From Microbacterium sp. SYP-A9085 (lineage in GTDB: Bacteria; Actinomycetota; Actinomycetes; Actinomycetales; Microbacteriaceae), in assembly GCF_009649635.1 (NCBI RefSeq), contig NZ_WJII01000001.1, forward strand, positions 744,001 through 808,000: a DNA stretch of 64,000 bases. The letters run 5' to 3'. The notes under the pieces were generated by a model. It did not search any database, was not told where the DNA came from, and was given only the letters and a program-made list of their open reading frames with translations. The first letter of the stretch is position 1. Every line of letters begins with the position of its first letter. Shown one piece after another: positions 40,506 to 49,412 of this stretch. The position numbers and the translations under genes are program-made.

Positions 40506-41573
40506 ATGAGTGATGACACGATCCTCGGCATCGACGGGATGTCGAAGAAGTACGGTGACGCCGTCGCCCTGGACAGCATCGACCTGCAGATCAACCGGGG
40601 GGAGTTCCTCACGTTCCTCGGCCCGTCGGGGTCCGGGAAGACGACGACGTTGAACCTCATCGCCGGGTTCATCAGTCCGACTGCGGGCAGTATGACGCTC
40701 AATGGCGCTCCGCTGGAGAAGCTGCCCGCGCACGAGCGTAACCTCGGCGTCGTCTTCCAGCACTACGCGCTGTTCCCGCACATGACCGTGCGCGACAACG
40801 TCGCCTACCCGCTCAAGCAGCGCAAGGTGCCCAAGGACCAGCGGCTCAAAGCGGTCGATGACGCCCTGCGGATGGTCCGGCTCGAGCAGTATGCCGGCCG
40901 GTATCCGCGGCAGCTCTCCGGCGGGCAGCAGCAGCGTGTGGCGCTGGCCCGGGCCGTCGTGTACCGCCCGCCGATCCTGCTGATGGACGAACCCCTGGGT
41001 GCGCTGGACAAGAAGCTGCGCGAATGGCTGCAGATGGAGCTGCGGCGCATCCACCGCGAGCTCGGCAGCACCTTCATCTACGTCACGCACGACCAGGAGG
41101 AGGCGCTCGTGCTCTCCGACCGGATCGCGGTGTTCAACGAGGGGCGGATCGAGCAGATCGGCACCGCCCGGCAGCTCTACAACGAGCCGCAGTCGCTGTT
41201 CGTCGGCAAGTTCATCGGCGAGTCCAGCGTGTTCGAGGGCGTCTACCGGGGCGGCGGCTTCTACGCGGGCGACCGGCAGTACCGCACGAACGGCACGTGC
41301 GCCGAGGGGCCCGCGGCGATCCTCGTCCGCCCCGAGAAGCTGGCCGTGTCGCTTCCCTCCGACGATGCCGTCGTGGATGCCGCGACCAACCGGATTGAGG
41401 GGCAGATCACCGACATCGTCTTCGTGGGCTCCGCCGTCAAGTACGCGGTGCACACGCCGATCGGCGAGGCCGTCGCCCACGTCCCGGCCGAACGCGCCGT
41501 GGACACCCGGATCGGCGACCGGATCGCTGTGTCGTGGCGCGCCGATGACGGTCGGCTGCTCTCGGCGAACTGA
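40506..41573 (+). CDS. Polyamine-type ABC transporter ATP-binding protein (PotA-like)
   Basis: A 355-residue ATPase: Walker A FLGPSGSGKTTTLNLIAGF near residue 40, Q-loop VVFQHYALFPHMTV, signature [19 protein letters not shown], Walker B ILLMDEPLGALDKKLREW and H-loop STFIYVTHDQEEAL. The C-terminal 110 residues form a TOBE domain (AAILVRPEKLAVSLPS). This is the PotA/FbpC layout. GAGAGGAAACC about 12 bp before the start acts as ribosome site. It energises the polyamine importer. Confidence 0.94.
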   Translation: MSDDTILGIDGMSKKYGDAVALDSIDLQINRGEFLTFLGPSGSGKTTTLNLIAGFISPTAGSMTLNGAPLEKLPAHERNLGVVFQHYALFPHMTVRDNVAYPLKQRKVPKDQRLKAVDDALRMVRLEQYAGRYPRQLSGGQQQRVALARAVVYRPPILLMDEPLGALDKKLREWLQMELRRIHRELGSTFIYVTHDQEEALVLSDRIAVFNEGRIEQIGTARQLYNEPQSLFVGKFIGESSVFEGVYRGGGFYAGDRQYRTNGTCAEGPAAILVRPEKLAVSLPSDDAVVDAATNRIEGQITDIVFVGSAVKYAVHTPIGEAVAHVPAERAVDTRIGDRIAVSWRADDGRLLSAN

Positions 41574-41629
41574 CGTCCGGCCGCGCCCTGAGGTGCCGGC
41601 CGACCTACGACTGTGAAGGGGTGGTGTGC

Positions 41630-42859
41630 GTGAAGGTCATCGTGATCGGCGCGGGGCTGTCGGGTCTCACGGCGGCGTGGGAGCTGCACAAGGGCGGGCA
41701 CGCGGTGACGGTGCTCGAGGCCCGCGACCGGGTCGGCGGGCGCACCTGGTCGCAGCGGCTCGACAACGGCCAGGTTGTCGAGCGCGGCGGGGAGTACATC
41801 TTCCCGGTCGAGTTCGCGATGCGGCGACTCGCGGCCGAGCTGGAGGTCCCGATCCTCACCCACAACGTGCGGTACGGGCGACGCACGTTGCACGGGCGGA
41901 CGATCACGTTCGCGGAGCTGAAGGCGACCTCGGAGCGCGTCGCGCAGACCCACGCGGCCATGGTCGCGGACGGCGCGACCGCGGCATCCCTCACCGACGT
42001 TTTCGCACAGGCCCTCGGACCGGACTACGCGCAGGACCCGGTCTACCGGCGCACCGTCACGTCCGTGGCGGCCGACCCGACCCGGGTCAGTGCGGCGGCG
42101 ACGTTCGGACGGCCCACACGATCGGTCGACCGCTACATCGAGGACGGCGGACGCCTCGTGGACGGCAACCAGTCGCTGACCCTGGAGGTCGCACGGCGGC
42201 TCGGCGACCGCGTGCGCCTCGAGCATCCGATCACGGGCCTGGACCAGTCCGCGACGGGGGTCCAGGCGGTGCTCGCGGACGGCGGGCGAGTGGATGCCGA
42301 CATCGCGGTGCTGTCTGTGCCGTTCCCCGTTCTGCGCACGCTGGAGCTCGGGTTCGCACTCACCGCCGAGCAGCAGCGGGCGCTCGACCACCGATTCATG
42401 GGAGTGGCCGCGAAGCTCGGCGTGCCGCTGGGGCGCGTCGACGGCGACAACGCCGTGCAGAGCGGCGACCACACCTGGTGGTCGTGGCACTCGCTGTCCG
42501 AGGACGGCGAGACCCGGATCCCGGCGCTGTCCTGCTTCGCCGGCGGACCGGACGCACTGGACGCCCTCGGCGTGACCGACGGGGCGGACGGATGGGTGGC
42601 CGCGCTGAAGGCGCTGCGGCCGGAGCTCGAGATCGCGGGGGAGCCGCTGCTGTCCACGTGGGCCGACGATCCGTGGACGCAGGGGTCCTACAGCGCGCCG
42701 TCGCTGGACTGGGAGCCCGCCGACGCCGACGCGTTCACCCGTCCGTGCGGTCGCGTGGTCATCGCCGGCGAGCACACCGGCCTGGAACAGTCGATGTCTG
42801 GCGCGGTCGCGTCGGGCTATCGCGCCGTGGACGCGTTGCGCGAGCTGCTGAACGAGTGA
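41630..42859 (+). CDS. Flavin amine oxidase (putrescine oxidase/MAO-like)
   Basis: A 409-residue FAD enzyme: dinucleotide loop VIVIGAGLSGLTAAWELHKG at the N-terminus, followed by TVLEARDRVGGRTWSQRL, and the C-terminal FAD motif GRVVIAGEHTGLEQSMSGAV. This is the amine oxidase family of putrescine oxidases and monoamine oxidases, which form an aldehyde, ammonia and hydrogen peroxide. The Cys that binds FAD covalently in MAO is not apparent. I chose the GTG at 41630, because GAAGGGG sits about 9 nt before it. It directly follows the importer, so it probably oxidises the imported amine. Its 3' end overlaps the convergent PucR gene by 43 bp. Confidence 0.88.
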   Translation: MKVIVIGAGLSGLTAAWELHKGGHAVTVLEARDRVGGRTWSQRLDNGQVVERGGEYIFPVEFAMRRLAAELEVPILTHNVRYGRRTLHGRTITFAELKATSERVAQTHAAMVADGATAASLTDVFAQALGPDYAQDPVYRRTVTSVAADPTRVSAAATFGRPTRSVDRYIEDGGRLVDGNQSLTLEVARRLGDRVRLEHPITGLDQSATGVQAVLADGGRVDADIAVLSVPFPVLRTLELGFALTAEQQRALDHRFMGVAAKLGVPLGRVDGDNAVQSGDHTWWSWHSLSEDGETRIPALSCFAGGPDALDALGVTDGADGWVAALKALRPELEIAGEPLLSTWADDPWTQGSYSAPSLDWEPADADAFTRPCGRVVIAGEHTGLEQSMSGAVASGYRAVDALRELLNE

Positions 42860-44262
42860 ACCGTCTCCCAGGCCTGATACGCGATCCAGAACGCTGAGAG
42901 GTTGGACGAGCGGGTGACGCTCATGTCCGTCTCCTCCTCGATCCGGTTCAACCGGTACGCGAGGGTCTGCCGGTGGATGCCGAGTTCGTCCGCGGTCTCC
43001 TGCCAGCGACGGTCGTGACGCAGGTAGGCGAACAGCGTCTCACGCAGCTTCTGCGCGGACGGCGTCGCGGCGGCGAGCGGTCCGAGCACCCCGGCGATGA
43101 TCTCCTCCGACTCCTTGTTCGAGCGGGTCAGCACGGACAGGGTGGTGCCGACGAACTCGTTCCACCGGCGATCGGTCTGCCACGACGCGTTGAGCACCCG
43201 CGTCGCCTCATCCGCCGCCGCCGACACGTCGCTGTAGCTGCTGAACGCCGAGGAGACGCCGACCTGGAGGCTGGTGGACTCCGCGAGCTTGCGGACCGCG
43301 GGCACCGCTTCGACCGGGATCAGCGCCAGATGGTTCGCCCTCCCCGGGCCGACCAGCACCGGCAGCCGCCACAACGCCATGGCCCGCGAGACGCGCTCGC
43401 CGTGCTCCGTCGCGAACGCGGCGACCTGGAATCTCTGGGACGTCGTGTACGGCGCCAGCAGCTCCTTCAGACCCGCCGGCTTCGCGCCACTGAGGAGAGA
43501 GGCCAGCATCCGGGCGCCGAGTTCGGCCCGGCGGTCGGCGGCGGTGAGGATCTGATCGACGGTGACTTCGAGGGTCTTGACCAGGTGGACCAGCAGGAGG
43601 CTGTCGAGTTCTTCGCCCTTGTACTCGGTGAGGACGAGGGTGGCGTGCTGCGAGCCTCGGAGCGGGTAGCGGTGCGTGACCTGCTCGGCGTCGACGTGGG
43701 CCGGGTTGTCGGCGCCCACCACGGTCAGTCCCGTGGCTTCGTCTTCGACGCGGATGCCGATGCCCAGAAGTTTCGTGAGGCTGTTCACGAGCGTGGGGGC
43801 GTCGCCGGAGGCATCCGCGGCGAGGTGATACAGCTTGCTCAGCTGCAGCACCTGCAGCAGCTGAGAGGACGTGTTGGCCGCCGCCACATGGCGTGCCACC
43901 ACCGCGTACGGCGTCCGCATGGCCGCCAGCAGGATCGGGAAACCCCTGCGCGCGGCCTCGTGGAGCATCGCATCCGACAGACGCGGCATCGTGTCGTGGT
44001 TGCTGATCATGATGCCGGCAAGGCCCGCGTCATCCAGGCGACGCAGGAACGCGACCTGCTCATCGTGGTCGGCGGGCACGCACAGTCCGACCGTCATCAG
44101 CAGCTCATGCGGGCCGAGCCACTGCTCCGGGTCGGCGAGCTCGCAACTGTGCGCCCACAGCACGTCGCGATCCAGCCCCGCGGACCCGGCGAGCACGCTC
44201 ACATCGAGGCTCTTCGTGGAGACGATGTCGGCGATCTTCAGGACCTGGCGGGGGGCGCTCAT
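42817..44262 (-). CDS. PucR family transcriptional regulator
   Basis: A 481-residue regulator. The N-terminal PucR domain includes VLWAHSCELADPEQWLGPHE and LVPADHDEQ-like loops; the C-terminal helix-turn-helix is RHDRRWQETADELGIHRQTL followed by AYRLNRIEEETDMSV, the PucR/CdaR-type HTH_30. In other bacteria PucR-type proteins activate purine, amino acid or polyamine catabolism in response to pathway metabolites. It is divergent from the PuuB-like oxidase gene and lies at the end of the amine importer and oxidase genes, so it is the probable regulator of this cluster. The 160-bp gap at 44263-44423 should hold its operators. Confidence 0.93.
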   Translation of the reverse strand: MSAPRQVLKIADIVSTKSLDVSVLAGSAGLDRDVLWAHSCELADPEQWLGPHELLMTVGLCVPADHDEQVAFLRRLDDAGLAGIMISNHDTMPRLSDAMLHEAARRGFPILLAAMRTPYAVVARHVAAANTSSQLLQVLQLSKLYHLAADASGDAPTLVNSLTKLLGIGIRVEDEATGLTVVGADNPAHVDAEQVTHRYPLRGSQHATLVLTEYKGEELDSLLLVHLVKTLEVTVDQILTAADRRAELGARMLASLLSGAKPAGLKELLAPYTTSQRFQVAAFATEHGERVSRAMALWRLPVLVGPGRANHLALIPVEAVPAVRKLAESTSLQVGVSSAFSSYSDVSAAADEATRVLNASWQTDRRWNEFVGTTLSVLTRSNKESEEIIAGVLGPLAAATPSAQKLRETLFAYLRHDRRWQETADELGIHRQTLAYRLNRIEEETDMSVTRSSNLSAFWIAYQAWETVHSFSSSRNASTAR

Positions 44263-44423
44263 TCTTCAAACCGTAGTACGAGTGCGGGGGACCAACCAGA
44301 CGATCATCGCATTCGGCCGCCGCTCCCTTCCGACAACACTGGAACCGGGGAAAACGGATGCCCACCGGCCGGCACGAGGCCGTATCGACGGCACCCCTCA
44401 CCGACATGCGAAGGAGCTCATCG

Positions 44424-45824
44424 ATGCCAGCGACGGCAACCGGCCCGCTCGTCAACGGCGGCATCTCCTTCTGGGTGCAGGATGCGGGGCGGCCCGCGCC
44501 GCGGGATCCCCTCCCCGGTGCCGTGGACGCGGACGTCGCGATCGTGGGCGGCGGGCTCACCGGACTGTGGACCGCCTACTACCTCAAGAAGGCGCGCCCG
44601 GGCTGGAAGATCGTGGTCATCGAGCGCGAGTTCGCCGGGTTCGGGGCGTCCGGCCGCAACGGCGGGTGGATGAGCGCAGAGCCGGCCGGCCAGTTCCGGC
44701 GTTACGCCGCAAGCCGTGGCGCCGACGCCGCGCGGGCGCTGCAGACCGAGATGTTCGGCGCGGTGCGCGAGTCCGTCGAGGTCGCTCGCCAGGAGGGGTT
44801 CGGTGAGAGCGTCGCCGAGAACGGGCTCATTCACGTCGCCACCTCGAAGCCGCAGCTGTCGCGCGCCCGCGCACACCTGCGCGCGATGCGGCAGCAGGGC
44901 TGGGGCGATGAGGATGCCTCCGAGCTTTCGGCCGACGAGGTCGGCTCGCGGGTGGCGGTCGAGGGGGCGCTGGGCGGATACGCCACGCCGCACTGCGCGC
45001 GCGTGCACCCCGCGAAGTATACGTTCGGGCTCGCGGCGGCCGTCGAGCGCCTGGGCGTGACCATCTACGAGCAGACCCGGGCCACCGCGATCGAGCCGTA
45101 CCGGGTGACCACCGATCGCGGCACCGTGACCGCGCGCATCGTGGTGCGGGCGCTGGAGGGGTACACGCTCAGCCTTCCCGGCCTTGCCCGCAAGCTCCTG
45201 CCGATGAACAGCAGCATGGTGGTCACCACACCGCTGACGCCCGAGCAGCGGGATGCCGTGGGCTGGCGTGGGGGCGAGCTGGTCGGCGACATGGCGCACA
45301 GCTTCAGCTACATGCAGATCACCGCCGACGACCGCGTCGCCATCGGCGGGCGCGGAGTCCCGTACAACTTCCATTCCGGGTTCGACCGCAACGGCCGGAC
45401 CGCGGAGTTCGCCGTCGACCTGATCCGGGCGCGGCTGGCCGAGCTGTTCCCGGCGCTGGAAGGCATCGAGCTCGAGCAGACGTGGAGCGGCGTGCTGGGC
45501 GTGCCGCGGGACTGGTGCGCCGCGGTGAATTACGACCCGGAGTCCGGGATGGCATCCGCCGGCGGGTACACCGGGCACGGCCTGAGCGGCACGAACCTCG
45601 CGGCCCGCACGCTGCGCGACCTGATCCTCGGCGAGGACACGCCGCTGGCGCGGCTTCCATGGGTGGGCCGGACGGCCCGCAACTGGGAGGTCGAGCCGCT
45701 GCGCTGGTTCGGCGCGACCGCGCTCTATGCGGCGTACCGCTACGCCGATCGGCGCGAGTACGCGGCGGACGACGGCAAGACGAGCGTCGTCGCCACAATC
45801 GCCGACACCATCAGCGGGAGGTAG
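44424..45824 (+). CDS. FAD-dependent amine oxidoreductase (PuuB/DAO-like)
   Basis: The 466-residue protein has a DAO fold: DVAIVGGGLTGLWTAYYLKK near residue 35, FGASGRNGGWMSAEPAG (typical of PuuB and related gamma-glutamylputrescine oxidases), and the C-terminal SAGGYTGHGLSGTNLAARTL. Such enzymes oxidise gamma-glutamylated polyamines or secondary amines with oxygen. AAGGAGC at 44411-44417 identifies the ATG at 44424 as the start; upstream codons are not preceded by a site. It is divergent from the PucR gene. No gamma-glutamylputrescine synthetase lies nearby, so the substrate is inferred from the cluster only. An acetyltransferase gene follows within 3 bp. Confidence 0.88.
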   Translation: MPATATGPLVNGGISFWVQDAGRPAPRDPLPGAVDADVAIVGGGLTGLWTAYYLKKARPGWKIVVIEREFAGFGASGRNGGWMSAEPAGQFRRYAASRGADAARALQTEMFGAVRESVEVARQEGFGESVAENGLIHVATSKPQLSRARAHLRAMRQQGWGDEDASELSADEVGSRVAVEGALGGYATPHCARVHPAKYTFGLAAAVERLGVTIYEQTRATAIEPYRVTTDRGTVTARIVVRALEGYTLSLPGLARKLLPMNSSMVVTTPLTPEQRDAVGWRGGELVGDMAHSFSYMQITADDRVAIGGRGVPYNFHSGFDRNGRTAEFAVDLIRARLAELFPALEGIELEQTWSGVLGVPRDWCAAVNYDPESGMASAGGYTGHGLSGTNLAARTLRDLILGEDTPLARLPWVGRTARNWEVEPLRWFGATALYAAYRYADRREYAADDGKTSVVATIADTISGR

Positions 45825-45827
45825 GGG

Positions 45828-46292
45828 ATGGATATCGTCGTTCGGCATGTCGAGGCGTCGGACGCGGACCAGTGGGCCGCGCTCTACGCCGGGTACCGCG
45901 CGTTCTACCGGTTGGCGCCGGATGCCTCGGCCGTCTCGACGACGTGGTCGTGGATCATCGACGGGCGGTGGGACCTGGAGGGGTTGGTCGCCGTCGACGG
46001 CGATCACCTGGTCGGTCTCGCGAATCTCCGGTGGTTCGCCCGGCCGTCGATGGGTCGGGTCGGCCTGTATCTGGACGACCTGTTCACGGCGCTGCCTGCC
46101 CGGGGGAGCGGCGTGGGCGGGGCGCTGCTGCGGGAGGCGGCGCGGCTGGCCGCGGACCGCGACGCGCAGGTGGTGCGGTGGATCACTGCGGAGGACAACG
46201 CCACCGCGCGGCGCCTTTACGACGGGGTCGCTGCGGCCACGGACTGGGTTACGTACGACATGGTGCCGGCGTCAGGGATGCCGCTGTCTTGA
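45828..46292 (+). CDS. GNAT family N-acetyltransferase
   Basis: A 154-residue acetyltransferase. Motif A is LPARGSGVGGALLREAARL (about residues 87-105) and motif B is WITAEDNATARRLYDGVAA. The N-terminus IVVRHVEASDADQWAALYAG is also typical. It starts 3 bp after the oxidase stop, so it is co-transcribed with it and may acetylate an amine in the same pathway (spermidine/putrescine acetylation is a known alternative route). The acceptor cannot be read from sequence. Confidence 0.85.
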   Translation: MDIVVRHVEASDADQWAALYAGYRAFYRLAPDASAVSTTWSWIIDGRWDLEGLVAVDGDHLVGLANLRWFARPSMGRVGLYLDDLFTALPARGSGVGGALLREAARLAADRDAQVVRWITAEDNATARRLYDGVAAATDWVTYDMVPASGMPLS

Positions 46293-46687
46293 TGGCGGCA
46301 TGGTCTCCGAGCCGGAAATCGGCGACGGATTGCCCGAGGGAACGTAGTCCTCTAGTATTCGCCCGGCGGCGATCATGGCGGACGCAGGATTGGGTCACCG
46401 AGCAAGCGCGCGTCTGCCTGCGTTTGTGGCTGGATGTCAAGGCGGCAAACCCACGATCGAGATGGCGAAGCTTTTCCGACGTCGTTCGAGTGCTTCGCGA
46501 CGAGACCGCACTTTGCCACTGACCGAAAGTCAACTGTGGTGGTGATGGACCACGTTTTCGATGTGCACCCTGGCCGCGCCACCCGAGCGTTGATTCACGG
46601 AAGTTGTGTCGGTTGGCGCCCCGAGGCTTCGGCGCGTCCTCGAAGACTTGGGCGTGGCAACCCCTCATTGAACGGTTGGGTGCCACG
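46293..46687. other. Gene-free interval at the edge of the restriction island
   Basis: No supported gene was found. The base composition falls from that of the neighbouring cluster and stays lower through the restriction genes. Short open frames on both strands have no ribosome site or recognisable similarity. I saw no direct repeat, tRNA end or integrase that would mark an attachment site. Confidence 0.5.
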
Positions 46688-47599
46688 ATGAGAGCTGTGG
46701 CTGTCACGGTGATCGACTGGTTCGGGTACAGGTCGGGGGATCGAAGCCCAGACGCTGAGGCCGCGGCAAGGTTGGAATACTGCCCATTCATCAACGATCG
46801 ATGTGAGAAGATCTTCCGCGACGGGCTCGTGTCCGGAGTCTGCTCATTGAAGCAATCGACGCGCGATGCTGTGGTCTGTTGCCCCAATCGCCTGTATGGA
46901 GACGGTTACCGGATCCTCCGCGATATTGCGGAAATCGCCTTTGGCCCTGGGTGGGAGTTAGTTGCGGGCCCGAGCGCGCAGCGGGAGGCAACCAGGAGGG
47001 GGGCCCCTGTTGTAGGCGTATTCGGGAAACGGTGGGGTGGTGAATTGCACCTTCCGCAGCGCAATGGTGTTGGCTCATATTTCGTCGACTGGATTCTCGC
47101 CCTTGTCACGCCGGCGGGTCTCGATCGCTTTGTTGCGATCGAGGTACAGACGATTGATACCACAGGAAACTATAGGGACTCAATCGATGCACTACGGGAG
47201 GGTCGACAAGTCATCGAGAGTGGAGCGGCATTTAACTGGGAGAATGTCAATAAGCGGATACTGCCACAGGTAATTTATAAGGGAAACGTTCTGCAGCGCG
47301 AGCGCAAGTGTTTGGGGGGACTGTTCTTCGTGACGCCTAAGCCCATATACGAACGCATAATGAATCGTCTTATAGGTAACGGGCAGCAGCTGCCGCCATA
47401 TCCGCTTGGACCCGGTGCAGTCACGTTCCTCTCGTATGATCCGGATTGGGTGAACGGGCAAGCTGGTCAGCCAGCGCCGCTCGTCCAGACCGGGCGCCTA
47501 ACCACCAGTGTGGTCCAGATCGCCCAGGCCTTCATAGGAGTGACCAACCTCCCACCGATGGGTGCGTATGAGTCCGCGATCTATGCGGCGTTGCAATGA
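46688..47599 (+). CDS. NotI-like type II restriction endonuclease
   Basis: The 303-residue protein follows the NotI layout. An Fe/metal-binding cysteine set lies in EYCPFINDRCEK, SGVCSL and AVVCCPNRL (Cys32, 39, 52, 65), as in NotI's CPF...GVC...VCPNR. The catalytic core is YFVDWILALV followed by RFVAIEVQTIDTTGNYRDS, giving Asp134, Glu152 and Gln154; the unusual Glu-x-Gln replaces the Lys of PD-(D/E)xK, also as recalled for NotI (Asp160, Glu182, Gln184). It is shorter than NotI (383 residues). It should cut a GC-rich site protected by the downstream methyltransferase. The exact recognition sequence is unknown. Lower GC than its neighbours suggests transfer. Confidence 0.85.
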   Translation: MRAVAVTVIDWFGYRSGDRSPDAEAAARLEYCPFINDRCEKIFRDGLVSGVCSLKQSTRDAVVCCPNRLYGDGYRILRDIAEIAFGPGWELVAGPSAQREATRRGAPVVGVFGKRWGGELHLPQRNGVGSYFVDWILALVTPAGLDRFVAIEVQTIDTTGNYRDSIDALREGRQVIESGAAFNWENVNKRILPQVIYKGNVLQRERKCLGGLFFVTPKPIYERIMNRLIGNGQQLPPYPLGPGAVTFLSYDPDWVNGQAGQPAPLVQTGRLTTSVVQIAQAFIGVTNLPPMGAYESAIYAALQ

Positions 47600-47634
47600 T
47601 CGACAGCGTCGTAGGGTGGCTCTAGGCTCGATGC

Positions 47635-48609
47635 ATGCGGTACGTCTCTCTCTTCAGCGGTGGTGGCGGCCTCGACCTCGGGTTTGAACGCGCGGGCTGG
47701 GAGCCTGTCGTCTGTGTGGACAACGACCCCGTCGCGTGCCAGACTCTCAGCCTCAACCGCCCCAAGTGGCACGTCGTCTGCGACGACATCCGCAACTTCG
47801 ATGCGAGACCGTTCGAGGGTACCGATGTCGTTATTGGGGGGCCGCCGTGTCAGGGCTTCAGTACCGCGGGCAAGGGGGACCCCGCAGATCCGCGCAATTT
47901 CTTGTGGCGGGAGTACATGCGAGTTGTCAGTGAGGTTAGACCCCGGGCCCTCGTCCTTGAGAACGTGAGTGCGTTGACTCATCGTCGTAACGGAGATCAC
48001 CTAAGTGGGATCATGCAGGAACTGGAGAAACAAGGCTATACGTTTGCCTACGGCGTCTTGAACGCTGCTGACTATGGCGTGCCTCAGGCGCGCCGTCGCC
48101 TAATCGTTATCGGCGTGTTGGATGGTGTTGCTTCGTTGCCGCAGCCGACCACTGCTGGTGCTTGGCCGACTGTCTGGGATGCGATCGGTGACTTGGCGGG
48201 GCTCCCAGACGACCCAGACTTCAGCCACGTTGCAAATAGGCATGCAGCGCACGTCGTTGACCGCTGGCGTCACCTTGGTCCCGGAGAGACGGATCCTAAC
48301 TATCGTCGTGCGCGCCTCGATCCTAACCGCCCGTCACTGACGATTCGCGCGGGCGGAGGTTACGGGCCGAGCGGGAACCACCTCGCGGGGTTTCATCCTC
48401 CGATTCATCCGACCCTTCCTCGCCAGTTGACTGTCCGCGAGGCGGCTCGTCTTCAGTCATTCCCTGACGATTGGATGCTCTGCGGGCCAAAGACGATTCA
48501 GGGTCGTCAGATTGGCAACGCGGTCCCGGTAAACCTCGGCGAGGCCATAGGATTGCATCTCGCCGCTTTGCTGGAATCGCAGCACGCCCATGAGACCGTA
48601 CTTGCCTGA
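47635..48609 (+). CDS. DNA (cytosine-5)-methyltransferase
   Basis: A 324-residue C5-methylase with the conserved motifs in order: I, YVSLFSGGGGLDLGFERAG; IV, VIGGPPCQGFSTAGKG with the catalytic Cys near residue 79; VI, ALVLENVSAL; VIII, VPQARRRLIVIG; IX, TVREAARLQSFPD; X, IGNAVPVNLGEAIG. The target-recognition region between VIII and IX is short (about 80 residues). It starts 35 bp after the restriction endonuclease and probably methylates the same site. It converges with the Vsr gene 4 bp away. Confidence 0.96.
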   Translation: MRYVSLFSGGGGLDLGFERAGWEPVVCVDNDPVACQTLSLNRPKWHVVCDDIRNFDARPFEGTDVVIGGPPCQGFSTAGKGDPADPRNFLWREYMRVVSEVRPRALVLENVSALTHRRNGDHLSGIMQELEKQGYTFAYGVLNAADYGVPQARRRLIVIGVLDGVASLPQPTTAGAWPTVWDAIGDLAGLPDDPDFSHVANRHAAHVVDRWRHLGPGETDPNYRRARLDPNRPSLTIRAGGGYGPSGNHLAGFHPPIHPTLPRQLTVREAARLQSFPDDWMLCGPKTIQGRQIGNAVPVNLGEAIGLHLAALLESQHAHETVLA

Positions 48610-48613
48610 CAGC

Positions 48614-49066
48614 TCACCTAGTCCTGACCTGGCTATCGGTTTGCGAAGCCCGGTCGCCGAAGTCAAGTACCGCTGCGATTGAGTCCGCCACTTCTGCCGG
48701 ATCCTCATGCTCCCAGAACCGGAGCACGGTCCATCCGGCAGCTCGCAGTAACTCATTTGTCTCTTGATCTCGGTCGCGATTTCGCTGAATCTTCGGTCCC
48801 CAGTACTCGACGTGGGAGCGGGGCATCGCGAGGTGAGTGGGACAGCCATGCCAGAAGCATCCGTCGATGAAGACTGCCACGCGTCGACGTGTGAAGACCA
48901 CGTCTGCTGTTCGCCGGAGGGTCCGGTCAGGCCGGAAATTGGTGCGGTAACGCAGGCCGCGCGCGTGTAGCAGAGACCGGACTGCCAGCTCGGGGGCAGT
49001 GTCCCTTGAACGGTTCGCAATCATGGTTCGGCGTGCCCGTTCGCTCGTCGCCCACGAGTTCGTCAC
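48614..49066 (-). CDS. vsr: Very short patch repair endonuclease (Vsr)
   Basis: A 150-residue nickase: RTMIANRSRDTAPELAVRSL at the N-terminus, ADVVFTRRRVAVFIDGCFWH with the catalytic Asp, then GCPTHLAMPRSHVEYWGPKI and GWTVLRFWEHEDP. These match Vsr, which cuts T:G mismatches arising from deamination of 5-methylcytosine, and is typically paired with a C5-methylase. The GTG at 49066 gives the usual length; no clear ribosome site lies before it. It is convergent with the methyltransferase gene and completes the restriction-modification module. Confidence 0.93.
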   Translation of the reverse strand: MTNSWATSERARRTMIANRSRDTAPELAVRSLLHARGLRYRTNFRPDRTLRRTADVVFTRRRVAVFIDGCFWHGCPTHLAMPRSHVEYWGPKIQRNRDRDQETNELLRAAGWTVLRFWEHEDPAEVADSIAAVLDFGDRASQTDSQVRTR

Positions 49067-49412
49067 ACTGACAGAGTACGTTAGAGATCTGGCGAGCCCA
49101 ACCTCCTGGAGGCTCCAGAGCTGGGGTAACGTCTTCGGAGTCTCGGTTCCCCGCCCGTCCTTCGCTGTGGCATAGGACGAAGGCGGATACACGAAGTTTG
49201 CCCTCGGCGCCGAGTGAGGCGCATCGAGGCCCGTTGGCATCTTCGCGGGGCGCTCGGCTATTCGGCGACACTGCTGCCGCTAGCCACGGCTCTGGCTGTC
49301 GCCTCTACCAGTGAGATCGCCCGGCTGATCAGGGAGAAGCTCATGCGCCCATAGAATCGGTGCGAGGATAGTCCCGATCACGAAGCGGAAGCCGAGTCAG
49401 TCAAAGGAGCGC
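49067..49412. other. Intergenic region between vsr and the two-gene unit
   Basis: 346 bp between divergent genes, with no supported gene. It should contain promoters for both. No clear hexamers, palindrome or mobile-element end was found. AAGGAG at 49404-49409 is the ribosome site for the next gene. Confidence 0.5.

Noticed and set aside
46249..46887. 212-codon minus-strand frame next to the restriction island
   Set aside because: No ribosome site, crosses the end of the acetyltransferase and the start of the endonuclease gene, and shows no family similarity.
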